Shown: one piece after another, positions 58,147 through 64,000 of the stretch
How the letters are laid out: each line of letters opens with the position of its first letter
Position numbering within the stretch: position 1 is the stretch's first letter
Assembly: GCA_049965615.1 (NCBI GenBank)
Contig: JBMFWD010000012.1
Location: forward strand, 3,319-67,318
DNA: 64,000 nt
Direction: 5' to 3'
Origin: Acidobacterium sp049965615
GTDB lineage: Bacteria; Acidobacteriota; Terriglobia; Terriglobales; Acidobacteriaceae
Translations under genes and position numbers: made by a program
Notes under the pieces: generated by a model
Seen by the model: only the letters and a program-made list of their open reading frames with translations
Told to the model about the DNA's origin: nothing
Databases searched by the model: none

Positions 58147-59004
58147 CTATATGCTTCGCAAGAGAGCAAATGTGAGCAGGCCCATACCGCCGTCGTGCCC
58201 ACCGTGGCCGCCCGAAAAGATGGTCGCGGTCATGACCGGGACCTTGAACAGGATGTAGATATTTACTCCTACCAGCAGAATCAGCAAAGGCAAGGTTTCA
58301 ACCATCGTGCCCGGGTCGGAAAAGTTGACGATGGTTGTGTAATACTGTGCCAGCAGGTGGCCCAGGATACTGAGCACTGCGGCGGCCAGGACCTTGTAAA
58401 AACAGAAGCCGATGAAGGCGCGGAGCCATCCCCAGAAAAGAAAATCCAGCTTATCGAAAACAAGAAAGGGAATGAAGACAGGACCAAGCAGACCGACCAC
58501 GGCTACTCCAATCGCGCCGTAGGCGACAATGGCGGCGACTGCCGCGCTGAAAATCGCCAGCAGCACTTGAATGATGACGTAGACCAGGGCGTAATATGGA
58601 CTCGCTAACGCTTTGACGATGCCCGGGCCGCCGGATTTCTGCGCTTTATCCAACGTTTGCTGGATGGTGGTTACGCTGTTGTTGCCGATGATCGTGACCA
58701 GGTTCTGCGCGCCGCCATTGATAAAACCCCGGAGCGAGTAGCCGATGCCCGGAATGGCGCTGTCGTAGAACTTCACCATCACGTAGGCGAAGGTGATGAG
58801 CATGAAGAAGTTCAGGAACTTCCCCATGTTGAACCCCGGCCCACCTTGCGCGGATGCCAGGGACTCCTGCACGCCGAACCAGACCAGCATGATCGTGGCC
58901 AGCGCGATGCAGATGTGAAGGCCCATTGCATCGACACCGGGCGACGCGGTGGCGGTCAAGGTGTCGCAGCCTTGCGTGATCCAGTTGAAAAAGCTGGCGC
59001 TCAT
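58147..59004 (-). CDS. VirB6/TrbL-type T4SS membrane protein
   Basis: This 285-aa protein has five or six TM segments (for example IVAYGAIGVAVVGLLGPVF and LLILLVGVNIYILF) and an amphipathic N-terminus. The order before VirB8 and after TrbJ fits TrbL/VirB6, which lines the inner-membrane pore. GAGGAAG precedes the ATG. Confidence 0.85.
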   Translation of the reverse strand: MSASFFNWITQGCDTLTATASPGVDAMGLHICIALATIMLVWFGVQESLASAQGGPGFNMGKFLNFFMLITFAYVMVKFYDSAIPGIGYSLRGFINGGAQNLVTIIGNNSVTTIQQTLDKAQKSGGPGIVKALASPYYALVYVIIQVLLAIFSAAVAAIVAYGAIGVAVVGLLGPVFIPFLVFDKLDFLFWGWLRAFIGFCFYKVLAAAVLSILGHLLAQYYTTIVNFSDPGTMVETLPLLILLVGVNIYILFKVPVMTATIFSGGHGGHDGGMGLLTFALLRSI

Positions 59005-59030
59005 GCGCTTCCTCGCTCCCGAATGATTGG

Positions 59031-59837
59031 TTAGTACATCAGGGCCTGCGCTTCGCCGTTATAGGCCGGAGCGATGTTTGTCTGGTAATACTGGCTGTAA
59101 CCGGCGGCGTCTTGAAATCCCTGCTTCATCACGTCTTGCTGCTGCTTCAACGCAATCATCTGTTGCAGCGCAGCCGCCTGCTGAATTTGATTGGCTTCCT
59201 GCTGCTGTCGGAGTTGGAGCAGCATCGCCTGATTCATGCGTTGCATAGTGGCCATGTCGGTGTGCTGGGCTGGGTCCATCGAATGACTCGCGTTCTCAAG
59301 CACGGAGATGTCCTGCTCCCGTTGCATTTCATTCGCGCGCATTGTGCCCAGCGTCTGCAGATTGCTTTCGACGACCGCATCACCCAAGTCAGTGGTAGCA
59401 GCCTGCGCCGCGATCTGCTGCTGGCCTTGCGTGCTAAGGGTGCTGTAATCGGGGACGATCCCGGAACGGGGCACGCTCGAAAACTGGTAGGCAGCCTGGG
59501 CGTTGACCCCGGTGTTGGCGGCGTTCATCACCGCCTACGAGTTGCCGTAGGTATTGGCGGTCTGGTCGAGTGTCTGCCAGTAGGTCGAGGGCGATTGATA
59601 GGGCTGGTAAAGGCTCGCGGGCGAACTGGCCATCTGTTTCGCAAAGTTGTAGTCGGCGATTACGTTCTGGGTCGTTTGCATGGTCGTGGTATAGAGCTGG
59701 CTGGCCTGCATGATCTGCTGGACGGCATGAGCGGATTGGGTGGGATCAAAGACGACGCCTCCGAACTGTGCCTGGGCTGCGGTGGCTCCGGCGAGAAGGA
59801 TCGCCAGAGTTGCGATGCTACCGGGGATGCGTTTCAT
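59031..59837 (-). pseudogene. trbJ: TrbJ/VirB5-like gene split by an in-frame TAG
   Basis: The frame opens at ATG 59837 after GGAG with a signal peptide (SIATLAILLAGATAAQAQ) and a TrbJ-like part that ends in ANTYGNS at a TAG (59537-59535). In the same frame, without any shift, AVMNAANTGVNAQAAY continues for another 168 codons to the stop at 59031, giving a normal-length TrbJ (about 268 aa) with one amber codon. TrbJ proteins often have Trp near this place, so TGG to TAG is the likely change. The 3' part could restart at GTG or ATG seven bases later as a 166-aa protein. It may be inactive, or read through. Confidence 0.75.
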
Positions 59838-59855
59838 GTTCATTCTCCTTCACGG

Positions 59856-60155
59856 CTATTTGGTTTCGGCGGCCATGATCTGGTCCAAAAGTTTGCCTGC
59901 CTTCGCGCCTTCCACGGCGCATTTTTGCTGCTGGGCTTTCTGTTGTGCCGGGGTTGGAAGTGTGGGTTTTTTCCCTGAGATGTAACCGCCATCTCCAGCC
60001 GTGGCGGGAGCAATGCAGTCTGTGTAGTATTGCGCGTGTGCTTTGGCATAATCGTTTTGCAACCTGGTTAGCTTATGCTGCTTGCTCTCGCATCCAGTGA
60101 TGACCAAGCTTCCAAGTATCAGTCCGATTGCAACAATCGCGTGAGCATGTTTCAT
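59856..60155 (-). CDS. TrbK-like small lipoprotein
   Basis: This 99-aa protein has a lipoprotein signal peptide with lipobox LVITGC (Cys about 22) and two further cysteines in the mature part. It lies directly upstream of trbJ in transcription order. Entry-exclusion lipoproteins (TrbK) are coded beside trbJ in Trb systems, so exclusion is possible. AGGAGA precedes the ATG. Confidence 0.65.
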   Translation of the reverse strand: MKHAHAIVAIGLILGSLVITGCESKQHKLTRLQNDYAKAHAQYYTDCIAPATAGDGGYISGKKPTLPTPAQQKAQQQKCAVEGAKAGKLLDQIMAAETK

Positions 60156-60164
60156 TCAGGTCTC

Positions 60165-61529
60165 CTAGAACGTCTGGTCAATGGTGTGGTTGGTGTACGC
60201 GGGCAGCAACATGTCCTGCGTAAAATAGACCTTCACCCGGTGCCCTTCGCGGATAGTGATGGTCGGCGGTATCTGAAGGAACTGATCGAGGACGGTGGTT
60301 GCCGACTCGGACACACTGCCGGCGGCCCCGTTGGTGAACTCCTGCGAACCGGAGCCAACGAAGCTGCTGCCGCCCTGTGTTATCTCGGCGGCCCCGGCAA
60401 TGACGCCGAGCGCAATGGATGTTCCAAAAATTTGCAGATAATGGTTGTTCACAATGTCTTTGAGTCCTTCCTCGCCAATCTGGTCGAGCCCGTGGAACTG
60501 GTCAAGGTCCACCGAATAGCCATCCGGCATAATCATGCGGTGGAAAACGACGGCCAGGCGGCGCTGCTGGCCGAAGCCGGCGGCTCCAATCTTCTTCGCC
60601 TCGCCCAACACAATGGTTCCATCGGGAATGAGGACGTGCTGATGGTCATGCGAATACAGCGGGTTGGAGACAAGCACCTTGACCGGACCGACGGCATCGC
60701 CGTCAAGCCGGTTCATCAAGACCGTATCGAGCATCGTGCCCTCATAAACAACATACGGCTGGCCCACGGCAGAATCCAGATTGATCTCGGGCGCACGCTT
60801 TGGCTGCATTGGTGGCTCCCCTGGCGCACGGGGAGCAATCAAGCTGCTTCCTGTTTGACCGGAAAGCGCGGCGTATGGGTTCGGCTGCGGAGCGTAGCCG
60901 GTTGGCGTACCGCCGCCTGGCTCTCGCGGCGTCGATGGTTGCTGGGTCGGCGGAGGATCGGCAGACCGGGTGAAAACAAGGTTCGATGCGAACCGGGAGT
61001 TGTACGCAAGCTCGCGCTCTTTGGCGGCGAGCTGCTGGGCCTGCTGTTGCTCTGGAGTGATCTGTTGCTGGCCGCCGTTCTGTTGTCCGGTTGCGGCCTG
61101 CGGGCACGGTTGGCCGGGAACACAAGGGAGAGATTGGACTGTGGGGCCATACCCAGCGGCAGCGGCGCGTTGTGCGGGCGTCGCAGTCGCGAGCGTGGGA
61201 TCGTTGGCGGCAGCGATAGCGGCCTGCTGCTGTTCCTTCAACTGTTCGGCCTGAAGCTGATTCTTCAAATCGGCCACATTGTTGTCGGTATTGTCCTGCA
61301 CCGTTGGCTGCGGCGGCTGGTTCTTCCCGGCCTGCGTCGCGGGCTTCTTGCCACCGGCGCTGAAGATCGCCGCGACGACAACCAGGACGCTCGCCCCAAG
61401 GTAAAGCAATATCTTCAGGTTTTTCTGGAGCACGCCCTTCGGCTCCACGAGTTTGGAATGCAGTTCCGACAGATCCAAGAAGTCAGGGTCTGCCGATGGG
61501 TTTGTTTTCTGCTCAGCCATCACCGTCAC
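60165..61529 (-). CDS. trbI: VirB10/TrbI-type T4SS protein
   Basis: This 454-aa protein has a cytoplasmic N-terminus, one TM helix (ILLYLGASVLVVVAAIF), a long Pro/Gln-rich periplasmic linker (about 65-230) and the C-terminal VirB10 beta-barrel. The barrel includes NPLYSHDHQHVLIPDGTIVLGEA and ends VYFTQDMLLPAY. It spans the envelope and gates the channel. It overlaps the VirB9 gene by ATGA. Confidence 0.92.
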   Translation of the reverse strand: MTVMAEQKTNPSADPDFLDLSELHSKLVEPKGVLQKNLKILLYLGASVLVVVAAIFSAGGKKPATQAGKNQPPQPTVQDNTDNNVADLKNQLQAEQLKEQQQAAIAAANDPTLATATPAQRAAAAGYGPTVQSLPCVPGQPCPQAATGQQNGGQQQITPEQQQAQQLAAKERELAYNSRFASNLVFTRSADPPPTQQPSTPREPGGGTPTGYAPQPNPYAALSGQTGSSLIAPRAPGEPPMQPKRAPEINLDSAVGQPYVVYEGTMLDTVLMNRLDGDAVGPVKVLVSNPLYSHDHQHVLIPDGTIVLGEAKKIGAAGFGQQRRLAVVFHRMIMPDGYSVDLDQFHGLDQIGEEGLKDIVNNHYLQIFGTSIALGVIAGAAEITQGGSSFVGSGSQEFTNGAAGSVSESATTVLDQFLQIPPTITIREGHRVKVYFTQDMLLPAYTNHTIDQTF

Positions 61530-62290
61530 CCCTTGCGCGAAAACTCCATGCGCTTCTTGCCCAGTTCCACATAGCCGGAGTCCATGACCTTCGGGATGAT
61601 ATAGGTCCCATCGCGGAGGTCGTAGTTGATAAGGTTCGGTTTGCCGTCCTTCATTTCGTATACGCTGAACTTTTCCGGCGCATTCGTCTTGATATAGGTG
61701 AATTTGTCGTCGTGATAAATCGACTGGATATTGAACGGGGCCTCATTCGCCTTGTAGGTGTAGTCGAATTTCAGTTGCAGAGGATAGGCGCTTTTATATG
61801 CATCGACAGCCTGCTCGACATGGGACTGGAGCGCGGCAAGCTGCTGCTTCGACTGTTCCAGTTGGGCGACGGGGACATATTGCGGAGGGCCGGACGATGC
61901 GACGATGGAGGAGCGGTCCACAGGCACAATCAACACCTTCAGATCGGGCACTTCGGATGTGGCGGACACATCCTGCAAGGTGAAGCTGTAGATATTTCCC
62001 TTATCGGTAATGAGATTCAAATTCGAGGAAATACCTGCTTTTGCCGGATGCACGAAACAGAAGTTGCCGACAACATCGACCACCCAGAAATCCTTGTCGC
62101 CCGTCGCCGCTTCCATGATCTTCTCCGTCAGCGGCACTTCAATCAGCGTCGTGTATTTCAGCTTGGCATGAATGGGAACGATGTCCTGCGAGTGGTACTG
62201 CACGGTGCGGGCCGAAGCATCCTGTGCGACGGCCACAGAGGAGATGAGGGCCAGAGCGGCCCCGGCGATGGCAAGAGAGATACAGTTCAT
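61526..62290 (-). CDS. trbG: VirB9/TrbG-type T4SS protein
   Basis: This 254-aa periplasmic protein has a signal peptide (ISLAIAGAALALISSVAVAQD) and a VirB9 beta-domain containing YKANEAPFNIQSIYHDDKFTYI and MKDGKPNLINYDLRDGTYIIPKVMD. It forms the outer-membrane core complex with VirB10. AAGGAG lies before the ATG; the start overlaps the VirB4 stop. Confidence 0.9.
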   Translation of the reverse strand: MNCISLAIAGAALALISSVAVAQDASARTVQYHSQDIVPIHAKLKYTTLIEVPLTEKIMEAATGDKDFWVVDVVGNFCFVHPAKAGISSNLNLITDKGNIYSFTLQDVSATSEVPDLKVLIVPVDRSSIVASSGPPQYVPVAQLEQSKQQLAALQSHVEQAVDAYKSAYPLQLKFDYTYKANEAPFNIQSIYHDDKFTYIKTNAPEKFSVYEMKDGKPNLINYDLRDGTYIIPKVMDSGYVELGKKRMEFSRKG

Positions 62291-64000
62291 ATAGTCGCTC
62301 CTTGACGATTTGCGGTTGCAAACCCAGCGGATGTCTGGGGATGGAATGGAAAATCTTCCGCCAGATGGCGCAAGCCGTCGGCGATGCCGAAACGCTCAAA
62401 GTAATCGCGTTTTTTCAGGTTGTCGCGGGCATTGTTGGTCGCCATCCAGTGAGACACGGAATCCACATTCAACTGCACTTTCTTCGACGACTGCGCTTTA
62501 CGAATGAGCATTTGGCCGGGCGGAACAAGCCCGGCAATCAAATCGAGTTCCGTGTCGTTCAAGTGAAAGGCTTCACGATATATGTCACGATCCATCTCCG
62601 GGTTGGCCAGGAAGATTTTGGTGGGACAGCTTTCGGAGACGATCTGCAACATGCCCGACTCCTGCAATTCCTTGATGGACTGCGTTGCGAGGATCATCGC
62701 CCCGTTGTGCTTGCGCCACGTCTTCTGCGCCTGGACGATATATGTGCGAATGGTTTCGTTTTTGATAAACAGCCATGCTTCGTCCATCAGGAACATCTTG
62801 AACGTGGCCAGCTTTTTCGGATCGGCGATTTCATTGCTGGCCCGGTGAAGGACATAAAACAACAAGGGTTCCAACACATCGGGAGCATCGCCCCAGCCGG
62901 CAAAGTTGAAGGTCTGGAAACGCGAGAACGAGAGCGTGTCTACAGCGTTGTCGAATAGAAACCCATACTGGCCGGCAACCGTCCAGCGGTGCAGGCGTTC
63001 CTTCAATTCGCCAATGATGTTGGTGAAGTTGGAGACGGTGCGTTGGTCCGGCTCCAGCATGTACGTTCGCTCGATGGCATCCCAGAGCTTGCGCTCTTCC
63101 TTGAAGTCCAGACGATAACGCTGGGCATTACCAGGACCGTGGCCCTCAATCAGCACGCGAAAGAAGCTGAAGAGAAATTGCTGGTTCTCCTTGGTGGGCA
63201 AAAGAGAAAATGGATTGATAGTGAAATCCCGCGTCTCCTGGCCCACATTCAGATAGCTGCCGCGAAAGATGGTGGTGAGCGACTGGAAGCTGCCGCCAAT
63301 ATCGAAAATAAACGTGAGCGGCGCGTATTTTTGTGCGTTCTGCAGCAAGAAACTGCACAGGTACGATTTGCCTGAGCCGGTCATCCCCAGGATGAGCGTG
63401 TGCGCCACCTCGCCGTTGTGCAAGTTCAGAAAGTACGGCGTGCTGTTGTCGGTTTCGAGTACCGCCAGGTACTCCGTACCCAGATGCGGGTTCGTCTTTT
63501 CACCCGGCAGGATCGTAAACAGAAAGCTGAGGTCAGCGTAATTGGAGTTCAGCAGATACAGCTTGCGAAGATTCAGCGCATAGTTGCCGGGCACAGTGGC
63601 GAAGTAGGCGTTGAGCTGGTTGTACGTTTCGGCGAAGAGATTGCCGTCCGCGTTGGTGAAGATGCCGGTGAACTCGCCCACGAGCTGGTCAAGCTCAGCC
63701 TTTGACTGGCCATACAGCACAATTGTGAGGGAAAAATCACCGAGCGATTGCCCATCACCCAGGGCGCGCAAACAGTCGCCCAGATTTTCAATGTCTGCCT
63801 GCTTCGATTCATCGACCAGCACATCGCGGGAATTCGTTTTGGTCGTGTCGTTGCCGATCTGCGAAACAAAGCCGGTCTTCGACATATTGAAATGACGACG
63901 GCGCTTGTTCACTTCCTTGCGTGTGTCAAGGGCGGCGTAAAAGGGGACCACTGGGGCGGAGTAAAAGGGAGCCAGTTGTAAGGCACGAACTGGTGTTTCG
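62287..64000 (-). CDS. trbE: VirB4/TrbE T4SS ATPase, N-terminus outside window
   Basis: The frame is open from the stop at 62287 to the right edge, so this is the C-terminal 570 or so residues of a protein normally about 800 aa. It has Walker A LGMTGSGKSYLC, Walker B FKMFLMDEAWLF and the GAMILATQSIKELQESG block of VirB4. It energises pilus assembly and transfer. A GTG at 63951 is open but probably internal. It overlaps VirB9 by ATGA. Confidence 0.9.
   Translation of the reverse strand, partial: ETPVRALQLAPFYSAPVVPFYAALDTRKEVNKRRRHFNMSKTGFVSQIGNDTTKTNSRDVLVDESKQADIENLGDCLRALGDGQSLGDFSLTIVLYGQSKAELDQLVGEFTGIFTNADGNLFAETYNQLNAYFATVPGNYALNLRKLYLLNSNYADLSFLFTILPGEKTNPHLGTEYLAVLETDNSTPYFLNLHNGEVAHTLILGMTGSGKSYLCSFLLQNAQKYAPLTFIFDIGGSFQSLTTIFRGSYLNVGQETRDFTINPFSLLPTKENQQFLFSFFRVLIEGHGPGNAQRYRLDFKEERKLWDAIERTYMLEPDQRTVSNFTNIIGELKERLHRWTVAGQYGFLFDNAVDTLSFSRFQTFNFAGWGDAPDVLEPLLFYVLHRASNEIADPKKLATFKMFLMDEAWLFIKNETIRTYIVQAQKTWRKHNGAMILATQSIKELQESGMLQIVSESCPTKIFLANPEMDRDIYREAFHLNDTELDLIAGLVPPGQMLIRKAQSSKKVQLNVDSVSHWMATNNARDNLKKRDYFERFGIADGLRHLAEDFPFHPQTSAGFATANRQGATI

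Noticed and set aside
1..64000. CRISPR arrays, insertion sequences, tRNA or rRNA genes
   Set aside because: No direct repeat series, transposase motif or RNA gene pattern was seen on either strand; a dedicated search tool could still find a diverged case.

Overview
The window looks like part of an accessory region of a bacterium, most likely an Acidobacteriota (Terriglobia-like) genome. That guess rests on moderately high GC, a secreted protein with a carboxypeptidase-regulatory-like domain, an acidobacterial-style secreted lipoprotein-sorting-like protein, and a MobF/Trb-type conjugation block. It is an inference, because no rRNA or other phylogenetic marker is present. No transposase, integrase, tRNA, rRNA or CRISPR array was recognised.

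Region 1 (1-8.3 kb) is a tightly packed arsenic operon of unusual content. After a dihydrolipoamide dehydrogenase, a K+ channel and a 22-codon remnant of a ferredoxin/NIL gene come arsR, an arsM fused in frame to an ArsE-like thioredoxin, an HdrA-N-like cysteine protein and a 2[4Fe-4S] ferredoxin. These are followed by a DGC-domain/GcvH-type lipoyl fusion, two more DGC proteins, a lipoate ligase, arsF and arsG. Most of these genes overlap or abut. I read it as a lipoyl-carrier redox or arsenical-transfer pathway.

Region 2 (8.3-21.9 kb) holds a redox-dead-looking CMD/AhpD-like protein and a YbhGFSR-like ABC export system with TolC. It is followed by an isolated CcmF-type haem lyase, phosphoglucomutase and glycogen phosphorylase.

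Region 3 (21.9-36.3 kb) is a second arsenic island. On the minus strand are arsR, an arsD-CMD fusion, arsA, arsR, acr3, arsC and a ferredoxin-NIL protein. On the plus strand are arsR, a second CMD paralogue, an RND tripartite pump, a DedA-rhodanese fusion and a membrane rhodanese. Two operator types are visible: ATCGT-N6-ACGAT on both sides of one arsR, and a TATATGCGTATAT core at two other ars promoters.

Region 4 (36.8-48.6 kb) is a candidate undescribed system. A GAF-GAF-AAA+ sigma-54 activator is followed by a perfect 9-bp inverted repeat and a near-consensus -24/-12 promoter. These precede genes for a STAS protein, a small membrane protein, a 2-hydroxyacyl-CoA-dehydratase-related Fe-S protein, a radical SAM/SPASM enzyme, a secreted protein, a double ASKHA activase (1156 aa) and a secreted Acidobacteria-type protein. 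No recognisable acyl-CoA substrate enzyme accompanies them.

Region 5 (48.6-64 kb) is a conjugation module transcribed leftwards. It runs VirB4/TrbE (running off the window), VirB9, VirB10, a lipoprotein, TrbJ (broken by an in-frame amber codon), VirB6, VirB8, SSB, VirB11, a RepB-like primase, a ribbon-helix-helix-like protein, a probable oriT, a relaxosome protein, a TraD/TrwB coupling protein, a MobF relaxase-helicase and a truncated DUF1016 gene. The truncated gene ends exactly against region 4 and marks a likely module junction.
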